Source: JAPOXR01 sp965221935 (GTDB lineage: Bacteria; Pseudomonadota; Alphaproteobacteria; Rhodobacterales; Rhodobacteraceae). From it: 64,000 bases of DNA. Where the stretch lies: contig CBDCSZ010000002.1 in assembly GCA_965221935.1 (NCBI GenBank), positions 1 to 64,000 of the forward strand, written 5' to 3'. Positions 28,623 through 41,380 of the stretch are shown here, piece by piece. The notes under the pieces were generated by a model. That model saw nothing but the letters and a program-made list of their open reading frames with translations. It ran no database searches and was not told the DNA's origin. The translations under genes and the position numbers were made by a program. Position 1 is the stretch's first letter. Each line of letters begins with the position of its first letter.

Positions 28623-28699
28623 TGGTTGCGGGGGTAGGATTTGAACCTACGACCTTCAGGTTATGAGCCTGATGAGCTACCGAACTGCTCCACCCCGCG
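28623..28699 (-). tRNA. Initiator tRNA-Met (CAT)
   Basis: A 77-nt gene including an encoded CCA. It begins CGCGGGGTGGAGCAG and has anticodon CAT in the arm CAGGCTCATAACCTG. The C1-A72-type mismatch at the acceptor end and the GGG/CCC pairs of the anticodon stem region fit the initiator form. It is the last gene of the rRNA operon, the usual alphaproteobacterial position. Confidence 0.92.
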
Positions 28700-28738
28700 T
28701 CAACTGTTTCCATAAAGACCAAAGCGCGCTTTTCTGGT

Positions 28739-28854
28739 CTGGCGGCGACCTACTCTCCCACGCCTTAAGACGCAGTACCATCGGCGCTACGGTGCTTAAC
28801 CGTCGAGTTCGGAATGGGATCGGGTGTTTCACTCGTGCCATAACCACCAAACCA
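28739..28854 (-). rRNA. rrf: 5S ribosomal RNA
   Basis: On the minus strand the sequence runs from GGTTTGGTGGTTATGGCACG to the end near CTGGCGGCGACC read on plus. It has the conserved CCCGATCCCATTCCGAACTC and AGTAGGTCGCCGCC blocks. Edges are approximate to a few bases. Confidence 0.9.
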
Positions 28855-28907
28855 CAAAAACGCGCTGCGAAACACTTATCCAAAACGATGCTTCTACTGG
28901 ATCAAAT

Positions 28908-31732
<2,825 letters not shown>

Positions 31733-31922
31733 AGAAAAAGCAACGCTTTTTCCGGTTGTCAGAAGCTGGAACTTCCCGTGTCCGGGGATCACCCCGGACA
31801 GGTCAGTGTCTTGACTTGGATAGACAATTGCCACGCCGCGTCCGTCGCCGGACACCACGCGGTCAATGTCATGTGTTTCGCAGTCTTTACGATGTCAATA
31901 CCAATAGCCGGGGTGCGGCCTT

Positions 31923-31998
31923 TGGTGGAGCGTACCGGGTTCGAACCGGTGACCTCCTGATTGCAAATCAGACGCTCTCCCAACTGAGCTAACGCCCC
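31923..31998 (-). tRNA. tRNA-Ala (TGC)
   Basis: A 76-nt cloverleaf starting GGGGCGTTAGCTCAGTTGGG with anticodon TGC in CTGATTTGCAATCAG, a T-arm GGTTCGAACCC and an encoded CCA. It lies in the 16S-23S spacer. Confidence 0.95.
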
Positions 31999-32005
31999 GG
32001 AGTTC

Positions 32006-32082
32006 TGGTGGGTCGAGGAGGACTTGAACCTCCGACCTCACGCTTATCAGGCGTGCGCTCTCACCACCTGAGCTACCGACCC
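32006..32082 (-). tRNA. tRNA-Ile (GAT)
   Basis: A 77-nt cloverleaf starting GGGTCGGTAGCTCAGGTGG with anticodon GAT in ACGCCTGATAAGCGT, a T-arm GGTTCAAGTCC and an encoded CCA. It sits between 16S and tRNA-Ala. Confidence 0.95.
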
Positions 32083-32215
32083 GATTGAACGGTCCGGCGG
32101 CGGCCTGAATCCGATATTGAAGAGATATGAGGGCGGCTTGGCCGCGTTGCCCCGAAGGGCTGTCTGGCAAGCCAGGCGAAGCGGGCTCCGAAGAGCCGCA
32201 GTCGACCGGCATCCC

Positions 32216-33687
<1,472 letters not shown>

Positions 33688-33858
33688 AACGCCTTGAGCG
33701 GCGTTCTTGACGTCTGAGCCTTCGCACATCACAGCCGACCCGCAAAGGCCGGCTTGAAGCTGACACCCGAATCATCGACCGAAGCCTATCGGGCTGATAT
33801 GCAAAGACGCTTCCGTCGAAATGACCAAAGCCGCCCGCATATCTCTTCAACACCAAAT

Positions 33859-34003
33859 TTTCAAAGAGCGTGCGGCCCCACACAACCCGCGTCCCGGCAT
33901 CGCCGGCGCGCAGGCGTGCTAAACCGCCCTGAATTGCCCCGCCCAGTGCGAATCCGCACCGTTCGGGACGCTCCTTCTATCGTTTCGACAGCACAGCCGT
34001 CAA
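33859..34003 (-). promoter_or_regulatory. rRNA operon promoter and boxA-like leader
   Basis: On the minus strand TTGACG (complement of 33998-34003) and ATAGAA (complement of 33975-33980) are separated by 17 bases, a good sigma-70-type pair about 300 bases upstream of 16S. A boxA-like antitermination element CGCTCTTTGA (complement of 33861-33870) lies in the leader. The rest of 33688-34100 holds no gene. Confidence 0.6.
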
Positions 34004-34100
34004 CTGCTCTGTCGAATTGCTGCTGCGAATTTGGAACATATTGTTTTTGCTGAATTTCTTTATTGCGATTCCGGCTCAGCCGGGGTTCGCAAACGGCAAG

Positions 34101-34724
34101 TCAGCGCGACCGGCGCGGGGAAACCGACCACCAGGCGCGAATCGCCAGCAGCGCGACCACAATCAGCGCATAGACAATCGGTTCCATCGGCCAGGCCTTG
34201 ACCAGCAGCAAGTAATGCGCTGCGCCGGCAATCGCAGCGATATAGGCCAGCCTGTGAATCCGCCGCCAGAGCGCCGGGCCCAGCCGTCTCACGGACAGGT
34301 TGTTCGAGGTGACCGCCAGCGGCACCAGGGCCACAAATCCAACCATGCCGATAGTGATGAACGGCCGCTTTATGATTTCTTCCACCATCGCCGACAGATA
34401 CAGCTGCTGGTCAAGCACGACCCATGTCAGCAAATGGCCCAGCACATATATGAACGCGACCACGCCGAGGGCGCGGCGGAATTTCAAAAGGCTGACGCCG
34501 GTCAGCCGGCGAAGCGGCGTGATCAGCAGCGTCAGAATGATGAGTTGGAGCCCGCGCTCGCCGAGACTGTGTTCCAGCACCTGCAGCGGGTCGGCGCCGA
34601 GCCGGTTGTTCAGCGCCAGCCAGAAGACCCAAATGCCTGGAATGGGGCCAATGATGTAAATTGGCCAAGCGGGAACGCGGCGCAGCGACCTGTTTATCCG
34701 CTGCGCAACCGAGGGCGACGCCAC
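34101..34724 (-). CDS. msrQ: MsrQ, haem-binding membrane subunit of the periplasmic methionine sulfoxide reductase
   Basis: A 207-residue polytopic membrane protein of the ferric-reductase-like fold with about six helices (YIIGPIPGIWVFWLAL, FIYVLGHLLTWVVLD and AYIAAIAGAAHYLLLVKAW among them). The His residues in VLGHLLT, IHRLAY and AAHYLLL are the expected haem ligands. It passes quinol-derived electrons to MsrP. The GTG start follows directly after the TAG of msrP, so the two are co-translated. Confidence 0.9.
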   Translation of the reverse strand: MASPSVAQRINRSLRRVPAWPIYIIGPIPGIWVFWLALNNRLGADPLQVLEHSLGERGLQLIILTLLITPLRRLTGVSLLKFRRALGVVAFIYVLGHLLTWVVLDQQLYLSAMVEEIIKRPFITIGMVGFVALVPLAVTSNNLSVRRLGPALWRRIHRLAYIAAIAGAAHYLLLVKAWPMEPIVYALIVVALLAIRAWWSVSPRRSR

Positions 34725-35660
34725 CTAGTAATTTTCCATCAAGTCCATATCGGAATAGAGGCCGGCGACTTCTTCGGCATAGCCGTTGAACATCCTGGTC
34801 TTCATCCGCTTGGCAAACAGCCCTTCGCCAACCCGGCGCTCGGTCGCCTGCGACCAGCGGGGATGGCTGCGCTCAGGATTGACATTCGAATAGAACCCAT
34901 ACTCTCCCGGCGCCTGCATGTTCCAGGTGGTCGGCGGCATGTCCCTGACCAAGCTGATGCGGACGATCGACTTGATCGATTTGAAACCGTATTTCCAAGG
35001 CACCACGAGGCGTATCGGGGCACCGTTCTGGTTCGGCAGATCCTCACCATAAAGGCCTGTCGCCATCAACGTCAGCGGATGCATGGCCTCGTCAAGACGA
35101 AGGCCCTCCCGGTACGGCCAGTCAAGCAGCCTTGAACTCTGACCGACCATTTCCGCCGGTCTGTAGAGGGTCTCGAACGCCACGTACCGCGCGCCCGAGA
35201 GGGGCTGGACACGCTCCAGAATTTCAGACAGCTGAAAACCGATCCAAGGCACAACCATCGACCATGCCTCAACACAGCGCAGCCGGTAAATCCGTTCTTC
35301 CATGGTGACCCCATCGACAATCTCGTCGTAGGAGTAGGTTCCCGGATTGGCGACCATCCCGTCAATCTTGATCTCCCAAGGGCGTGTCGTCAGCCGGTGG
35401 GCGTTCCGGGAGGGATCCTCCTTGCCGGTGCCGAATTCATAAAAATTGTTGTAGGTGGTGATCGCATCCAGATCGGTCAGCTTCTCGTCAGTCGAATACA
35501 ACTCGTTGCGCACCGCGGCTGTGGCTGACAATCCGGATCCGAGTCCGGCGATAGCGCCCGCCGCGGCTGTGCCGCTCGCAATCAATTGCCGTCGGTTGAG
35601 CCAAGCCGATTTCGGCGTCACATCCGAATACTTGAGGTCCGTCTTGAACTTGTATGCCAT
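34725..35660 (-). CDS. msrP: MsrP, molybdopterin-dependent protein-methionine-sulfoxide reductase
   Basis: A 311-residue protein with a twin-arginine export signal (NRRQLIASGTAAAGAIAGLG, residues ~22-41). The sulfite-oxidase-type molybdenum fold includes the Moco-ligand Cys in YRLRCVEAWSMVVPWIGF. It repairs oxidised methionines in periplasmic proteins with MsrQ as electron donor. A GGAGG-type site (GCCGGAGGCAG) precedes the ATG. Length and motifs are normal. Confidence 0.93.
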   Translation of the reverse strand: MAYKFKTDLKYSDVTPKSAWLNRRQLIASGTAAAGAIAGLGSGLSATAAVRNELYSTDEKLTDLDAITTYNNFYEFGTGKEDPSRNAHRLTTRPWEIKIDGMVANPGTYSYDEIVDGVTMEERIYRLRCVEAWSMVVPWIGFQLSEILERVQPLSGARYVAFETLYRPAEMVGQSSRLLDWPYREGLRLDEAMHPLTLMATGLYGEDLPNQNGAPIRLVVPWKYGFKSIKSIVRISLVRDMPPTTWNMQAPGEYGFYSNVNPERSHPRWSQATERRVGEGLFAKRMKTRMFNGYAEEVAGLYSDMDLMENY

Positions 35661-35780
35661 TTCTGCCTCCGGCGCGGTCAGGGGGAGATTTCAATATGGC
35701 AAAGCGCAAAGCGGAGCGCAACAAAGATAAGGGCGCCATGCCCACATTGCCCGCCAGCCCGCATGTCGGCAGGCCAACAT

Positions 35781-38393
35781 TCAGTGAAGTGTCACCGGCT
35801 GTGGCGGAATCGCGCTTGCTTCGCCGCCGTTGACTGACAGCCCGGAGGAACCGCCGGCGCTGACCCGAATAGTGTCGCCTTCCTTAATTGATCCGTCGAG
35901 CAGCGCCTCGGCCAGCCGGTTCTGCAAATGATTCTGCAGCACGCGTTTCAATGGGCGGGCGCCGTAGACAGGATCGTAGCCGGTGTCGCCGAGCCAGTTT
36001 TTCGCCGCGCGGTCAACCGCAAGCGAAAGCCCGCGCCGGCTGAGCCGTTCTTCAAGCCGGTCCAGCTGAATCTCCACAATACCCGCCATATCCTGGCGCG
36101 AAAGCCGGTCAAAAACCACGATTTCGTCCAATCGGTTCAGAAATTCCGGACGGAAATGCGCCTTCACAGCGTCCATCACCAGCAGTTTCGCGGCATCGGC
36201 AAAGGCATGATCAGCCATATGCGACAATGCCTCCGATCCAAGATTGGACGTCATCACGATCAGCGTCTGTTTGAAATCAGACGTTCTTCCCTGGCCGTCG
36301 GTCAACACCCCATCGTCCAGAACCTGCAAGAGCAGATTGAAGACGTCCGGGTGGGCTTTCTCGACCTCATCCAGAAGCACCACCTGGTATGGCCTTCGCC
36401 GCACAGATTCGGTCAGAGTTCCGCCTTCATCGTAGCCGACATATCCGGGCGGCGCCCCGATGAGCCGGGCAACAGAGTGTTTCTCCATGTGTTCCGACAT
36501 GTCGATTCGGATCATCGCCGACTCATCGTCGAACAGAAACTCCGCCAAGGCCTTGGTCAGTTCGGTCTTGCCGACCCCGGTCGGACCCAAAAACAGGAAT
36601 GAGCCGATCGGACGGTCCGGGTCATTGAGCCCCGCCCGCGCCCGACGCACGGCGTTTGCCACCGCCCGCACGGCTTCGCCCTGGGCAACCACGCGGCGCG
36701 CGATTTCCTGTTCCATTCGCAACAGTTTTTCCCGCTCGCCTTCCAGCATTTTCGCCGTTGGAACGCCTGTCCACCTCTCCACCACTTCGGCAACCTGTTC
36801 CAGAGTGACCGCTTCTTCGATCATCTTCGGTGCGGCGGAAGATTCTGCGTCAACCAGCTTTTTTTCCAATGCCGGGATCACCCCGTAGGTCAGCTCTCCG
36901 GCACGGACGAGATTGCCTTGGTTTTTTTCACGGTCCAACTCGGCGCGGCGGGCATCAAGCTCCTCCTTGACATCCCGCAGCTCTGCCAGCCTTTCCTGCT
37001 CGGCATTCCAAAGCGAAGTCATCTCCCGTGACTTGTCGGTCATGCCGGTGAGTTCGGCTTCGATTTTCTCCAACCGCTCGCGGGACGCCTGATCGGTTTC
37101 TTTCTTGAGGGCTTCGGCTTCGATCTGTTTCTGCAGCATCTCGCGGTCGAGAGCATCCAGCTCCTCCGGTTTGGAATCCGCTTCCATTCGCAGCCGGCTT
37201 GCCGCCTCATCCACCAGATCAATGGCTTTGTCCGGCAGAAACCGTTCGGTGATATATCTTTTCGACAGCGTTGCCGCGGCCACCAAAGCGGAGTCGGCGA
37301 TTCTGACGCCGTGGTGCAGCTCGTATTTCTCCTTTATGCCTCTGAGAATCGACACCGTGTCTTCGACTGAGGGTTCGGAGACAAACACCGGCTGGAACCG
37401 GCGGGCGAGAGCGGCGTCCTTTTCAATGTGTTTGCGGTACTCGTTGAGGGTTGTCGCGCCCACACAGCGCAGGTCGCCGCGCGCGAGTGCAGGTTTGAGC
37501 AGATTGGACGCGTCCATTGACCCTTCCGCCTGTCCAGCCCCGACGAGCGTGTGCAGTTCATCGATGAAAACAACAATGCCCCCCGCAGCCTGTTCGATTT
37601 CAGAAAGAACAGATTTCAGCCGCTCTTCGAACTCGCCGCGAAACTTCGCGCCAGCGACCAGCGCACCCAAATCGAGTTCCATCAAACGCTTTTCCGCCAG
37701 TCTTTCGGGAACATCGCCATTGACGATGCGGATCGCCAGACCTTCGGCGATGGCGGTCTTGCCGACCCCTGGCTCGCCGATCAGCACCGGATTGTTCTTT
37801 GTCCGGCGGCTCAGCACTTGCATGGCCCTGCGGATTTCCTCGTCACGGCCAACGATCGGATCGATTTTGCCGTTGCGGGCCTCTTCTGTCAGATCGCGCG
37901 CATAGCGGTTGAGCGCGTCATAATTCGCTTCGGCGGTCGCGCTGTCCGCCTTGTGGCCCTTCCGCAGGTCCTGAATTGCGGAAAACAGCTTTGCTTCGTC
38001 CAGACCCGAGTCTTTCAGGATCTCCCGCGCCTTGGAACGCACACTCGCCAAGGCGTAAAGCAGGAGTTCGGCGGTAACAAATCTGTCGCCGAACGACAAC
38101 GCCTGTTTTCCGGCTTCGGCCAGGATCCGGGAGCTTTCCTGGTTGAAATAAATCGCGCCGCTTCCACCTTGAACCTTGGGGCGTTTGGCGATCGCCGCCT
38201 GGGCTGCGCCGGACGCGGCTTTGGCGTTGCCGCCCGCCGCCGGGATCAGACTCGCCGGGAATTTGTCGCCTTCTTCCAAGACCGCAGCCAGAAGATGGAC
38301 CGGCGCAACCTGCTGCTCTCCGGCACCGGCGGCAAGCAAGCTCGCCTGTCCGAGCAATTCACGCAGTTGCTCAGTGTAGTTCTTCGCATTCAT
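35781..38393 (-). CDS. clpB: ClpB disaggregase (AAA+ chaperone)
   Basis: 870 residues from ATG 38393, chosen because GGAG lies nine bases upstream and the protein then begins MNAKNYTEQLRELLGQASLL. An in-frame extension of 23 residues has no support. Order: Clp N-domain (~1-145), AAA1 with Walker A GEPGVGKTAIAEGLA, a coiled-coil middle domain (~400-520, rich in Glu, Lys and Arg), and AAA2 with GPTGVGKTELTKALAEF and a final small domain. It rescues aggregated proteins with DnaK. The stretch before the AAA1 domain and the C-terminal DTIRVSAGGSSGLSVNGGE tail match the family. Confidence 0.95.
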   Translation of the reverse strand: MNAKNYTEQLRELLGQASLLAAGAGEQQVAPVHLLAAVLEEGDKFPASLIPAAGGNAKAASGAAQAAIAKRPKVQGGSGAIYFNQESSRILAEAGKQALSFGDRFVTAELLLYALASVRSKAREILKDSGLDEAKLFSAIQDLRKGHKADSATAEANYDALNRYARDLTEEARNGKIDPIVGRDEEIRRAMQVLSRRTKNNPVLIGEPGVGKTAIAEGLAIRIVNGDVPERLAEKRLMELDLGALVAGAKFRGEFEERLKSVLSEIEQAAGGIVVFIDELHTLVGAGQAEGSMDASNLLKPALARGDLRCVGATTLNEYRKHIEKDAALARRFQPVFVSEPSVEDTVSILRGIKEKYELHHGVRIADSALVAAATLSKRYITERFLPDKAIDLVDEAASRLRMEADSKPEELDALDREMLQKQIEAEALKKETDQASRERLEKIEAELTGMTDKSREMTSLWNAEQERLAELRDVKEELDARRAELDREKNQGNLVRAGELTYGVIPALEKKLVDAESSAAPKMIEEAVTLEQVAEVVERWTGVPTAKMLEGEREKLLRMEQEIARRVVAQGEAVRAVANAVRRARAGLNDPDRPIGSFLFLGPTGVGKTELTKALAEFLFDDESAMIRIDMSEHMEKHSVARLIGAPPGYVGYDEGGTLTESVRRRPYQVVLLDEVEKAHPDVFNLLLQVLDDGVLTDGQGRTSDFKQTLIVMTSNLGSEALSHMADHAFADAAKLLVMDAVKAHFRPEFLNRLDEIVVFDRLSRQDMAGIVEIQLDRLEERLSRRGLSLAVDRAAKNWLGDTGYDPVYGARPLKRVLQNHLQNRLAEALLDGSIKEGDTIRVSAGGSSGLSVNGGEASAIPPQPVTLH

Positions 38394-38467
38394 GACAATT
38401 CTCCAATCAAGCCCCCGCAGAATTCCGGCGCCCGACTGCGGCACGCCTTGGGCAGGTCTCACTGAAA

Positions 38468-38495
38468 ATGTGGGGCAGGAACGACCGAATACAAG
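38468..38495 (-). promoter_or_regulatory. Candidate heat-shock (sigma-32) promoter of clpB
   Basis: On the minus strand CTTGTAT is followed after 13 bases by CCCCACAT, close to the RpoH pattern CTTGAAA-N(11-14)-CCCCATNT. It lies about 75 bases before the clpB ATG. The match to the -35 is partial. Confidence 0.4.
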
Positions 38496-38992
38496 CCCGG
38501 ATACTCTGTCGGAATTCTCACCGCAGGATGCGGGTCATGCGGTTCAACTTGCGGAGCAGTGCGCGCGCAAAACCGCAGTCAGCCCGTGTTGAACCGGTTG
38601 ATCCCGCCGGCTTCACAGCCGCGGCGGCTGCGTTCCAAGATCCAATTCAGTCTGCGCGCCGCATGCGGCTGTCCCCGCGGATAAATCACGCAGCGATTGA
38701 CCGGTGTGTGTGCGGGCATGCGCAAGGCATGATGCGCCAACGGCACCGAGTTACCCTAGGCGATGACCGAGGCGCGGCTGTCAGGTCTCTTGCCGACCGA
38801 TAAATGCCAAGCCCGGCTGCCGGCGGCCTGGCCTGTGGCCAACAGGCCAAGCCGTAACTGCGTATCCGTTGCGGCGATCGACGACTGGGCGGCGGCGCAT
38901 CACGCCGGCATGGCGCCGAAAAATCTTGTCATCGCAGTGGGATCGGAATACCTGCGCAATCTCAATCATTCGGGACCAGGCGCCGTCGCCTC
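38496..38992. other. Intergenic region upstream of the racemase gene
   Basis: No gene is supported. A small hairpin GGCCTGT/ACAGGCC lies at about 38827-38845. The region presumably holds the promoter of the racemase gene, but none is obvious. Confidence 0.35.
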
Positions 38993-39673
38993 GTGGCCAG
39001 CAACCGCAAAAAACAGATTGTCGTCATAAATCCGAACAGTTCGGAAACCGTCACCCGTGACATGGACGCGGCGCTGGAGCCGTTGCGCACTCACGGCCGC
39101 CCCGGTGTCAATTGCGTAACGCTCAAAGATGGCCCGCCGGCTATAGAAAGCGACGCAGATGTTGCCGACGCCGCCAACAGGGTGCGCCGGTACGTTGAGG
39201 ACAATGTCGCGGCGGCCGATGCGTTTGTCATTGCCTGTTTTTCAGATCCGGGGGTGCAGGAAGCCCGCGCGCTGAGTTCAGTGCCGGTTTTCGGAATTGG
39301 TGAGTGTGCCATCCTGACCGCGCTCGCCCGGGGCGGTCGAACGGGTGTCATTTCCATTCTTGAGAGTTCCCGGATCCGTCACGCCGACCAATTCCGCAGG
39401 CTTGGCCTGGAAAAGCGCATTGCCGGCGACCAATCGATTGATTCCGGAGTGGCGGGATTGCGCGACGAGGCGGAAACCCTCCGCCGGATGACCGACGCCG
39501 GCATGCGGCTGCGCGACTGCTGCCGCGCGGACGTGCTCGTGCTGGCTTGCGCCGGCATGGCGCGTTACCGGTCAAGACTCCAGAGCCAGCTTGGGATTCC
39601 GGTCATCGATCCGACCCAGGCGGCGACCGGAATCGCGCTGGACGCGTTGAGTTTCGACGGCACTGCTGACTGA
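38993..39673 (+). CDS. Asp/Glu/hydantoin racemase family protein
   Basis: GTG 38993 gives 226 residues. The protein begins with the family strand QIVVINPNSSETVTRDMDAA and contains both catalytic cysteines, in AFVIACFSDPGVQEA and VLVLACAGMARYR. The pattern is that of hydantoin/allantoin racemases (PF01177), which invert the chiral carbon of 5-substituted hydantoins or allantoin. It converges on the hydantoinase remnant 39603-40387, which supports a hydantoin rather than glutamate role, though the exact substrate is unproven. Confidence 0.8.
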   Translation: MASNRKKQIVVINPNSSETVTRDMDAALEPLRTHGRPGVNCVTLKDGPPAIESDADVADAANRVRRYVEDNVAAADAFVIACFSDPGVQEARALSSVPVFGIGECAILTALARGGRTGVISILESSRIRHADQFRRLGLEKRIAGDQSIDSGVAGLRDEAETLRRMTDAGMRLRDCCRADVLVLACAGMARYRSRLQSQLGIPVIDPTQAATGIALDALSFDGTAD

Positions 39674-40387
39674 GTCCGCTGCCGGCAGTCCGGTCAAACG
39701 CGGCTCCCGGACGCGCCGGCTCCGGCAATTCCCACGGCAAAGATTCCCTGCGGCCGCGGTCAACTCTGACCTGTCCGTCTTCGACGATGATTTCACCGCG
39801 CGAATTCACATGCTCCGTCCATCCCCGCAGCTTTCTGCCTTCATACGGCGTGTAATCCATGGTCCCGTGCAACAGATCCAGACTGACTTTGACCTCCCTT
39901 GTGTCATCCCAGACCACGATGTCGGCATCCGACCCCGCCGCAATGCCTCCCTTGCGCGGATCAAGCCCGAACAGCCTGGCGGCGTTCGTTGCCGTCAAAT
40001 CGACGAAATGCGGCATTGAAATCCGGTCCTTCGTCACCCCATCCGAAAACAGCGGCGCCAGCCGCGACTCAATGCCCGGAACCCCGTTGGCGACTGTTTT
40101 GAAGGTTGTCCCGCCGCCCGCCCGCAGCTTGCCTTCGGGATCGTGGTGGCGGTGTGGAAATCGTCGGTCGTCCAGACTCCGGAAGATGACTCCTGTTCAA
40201 TATGACAATGGCTGTCGATGCCTCCGGGCAGAACCCATTTGCCGGACACATCGACTGTGCGCGCCGCCGCCTCAAGATTGTCGCCCAATGCCGAAATCCG
40301 GTTGCCGCCGATACCGGCATCGCAAGCGATAACGTCCGATGCGATGACGGCCTTGCCGCCGCGCAGAACGTGATCGAAACGCATCAA
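39603..40387 (-). pseudogene. Remnant of a dihydropyrimidinase / D-hydantoinase gene
   Basis: The front (40387 downwards) has the amidohydrolase start KWVLPGGIDSHCHIEQ with the metal-binding H-x-H, then WTTDDFHTATT. Within a few codons it jumps to the family's C-terminal part: TTFKTVANGVPGIESRLAPL, then the HFVDLTATNAARLFGLDPRK segment with GSDADIVVWD. About 250 residues of the barrel, including the carboxylated Lys and later metal ligands, are gone, and the two parts are in different frames. Functional hydantoinases are ~460-480 residues; this cannot be active. It lies between racemase and DapA-like genes, so the pathway has lost its ring-opening step here. Confidence 0.8.
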
Positions 40388-41316
40388 TCGCCGGTCGCCT
40401 GCGCCCTTTCGACGCGCGCCATCAACCTGTCAATCTCGTCGATTTCTGTTTCTGACAGCCGGTTGACGGGCCGGCGGGCGGCGGCATGGCGCAATGCGCC
40501 CCGGCGGCGCAGGATTTCCTTGCGGACCGGCAGTCCAAAACCGAGCTGCTGCTCATAGCGGTTCAGCGGCAGAAACCGGTCAAACAGATCTTCCGCTGCC
40601 TCCGGCTGGCCGTCGGTGAATAGGTCATAGACCTGGACCAGCACATCGGGATAGGCAAATCCTGTCATCGCCCCGTCGGCGCCCCGGTGCAGTTCCAACG
40701 GAAAATAAAGGCCGTTGTTTCCGGTGAGGATGCTGACCCGGCGCTGCATTCCCTGCCGCTCCATTTCGCGAATACGCGAAAGCTTGGTCAGCCCCGGGCA
40801 GTCTTCGTGCTTCAACATGACCAGATCGGGGAACGCCTTAACCATGCGTGACCAGACCGCGGGCGACAAATGAACTGCGCTTGCCTGCGGAAAGTCCTGA
40901 TAGACCACAGGGATGCCGGGGCCTATTGCCTCAAACGCCTGCTCGAAAAAGCCGAACACGGCATCGTCGCTCTTCAGTCCGGCGGCCGGCTGCAGCATAA
41001 CGCCGTGCGCCCCCTGTTCCATGGCAAGGTGCGACAGCGATCGAATGGCCGCAAGAGCCGTATGGGTGACGCCGACGATGACCGGCACCCTGTCGCCGAC
41101 GTGCCGGAGCGCCCGCTGTGTGAAGCTGGCAGACTCGGCGTCGGTCATTTTGTTGGCCTCGCCCATGACCCCCAGGATGGTGATGCCGCTGACCCCGCAA
41201 CCCAGGTAAAAGTCCAGCAACTGTTCCGTGCCGTCCAGATCAAGGGTGCCATCGGGACAGAATGGCGTCGCCGAAATTACGAAAACGCCCTTTGTTTCTT
41301 CGGTCAATTTGGCCAT
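40384..41316 (-). CDS. DapA/NanA-family class I aldolase (dihydrodipicolinate synthase-like)
   Basis: A 310-residue protein. The (beta/alpha)8 pattern includes LGVMGEANKMTD near the substrate loop, the catalytic Tyr in IPVVYQDFPQ and the Schiff-base Lys in LVMLKHEDCPG. Usual DapA specificity motifs (GTTGE-type) are changed to GVMGE, so it is more likely a catabolic aldolase or synthase for another keto-acid than the lysine-biosynthesis enzyme. It overlaps the hydantoinase remnant by four bases (ATGA), showing the two were once one operon. Confidence 0.85.
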   Translation of the reverse strand: MAKLTEETKGVFVISATPFCPDGTLDLDGTEQLLDFYLGCGVSGITILGVMGEANKMTDAESASFTQRALRHVGDRVPVIVGVTHTALAAIRSLSHLAMEQGAHGVMLQPAAGLKSDDAVFGFFEQAFEAIGPGIPVVYQDFPQASAVHLSPAVWSRMVKAFPDLVMLKHEDCPGLTKLSRIREMERQGMQRRVSILTGNNGLYFPLELHRGADGAMTGFAYPDVLVQVYDLFTDGQPEAAEDLFDRFLPLNRYEQQLGFGLPVRKEILRRRGALRHAAARRPVNRLSETEIDEIDRLMARVERAQATGD

Positions 41317-41380
41317 TGCAATTCTTCCCTGCGGTCTGCGCCAGCCCGAACCGGCCGGCGCGGCCGACGCTTCTCAGGCG

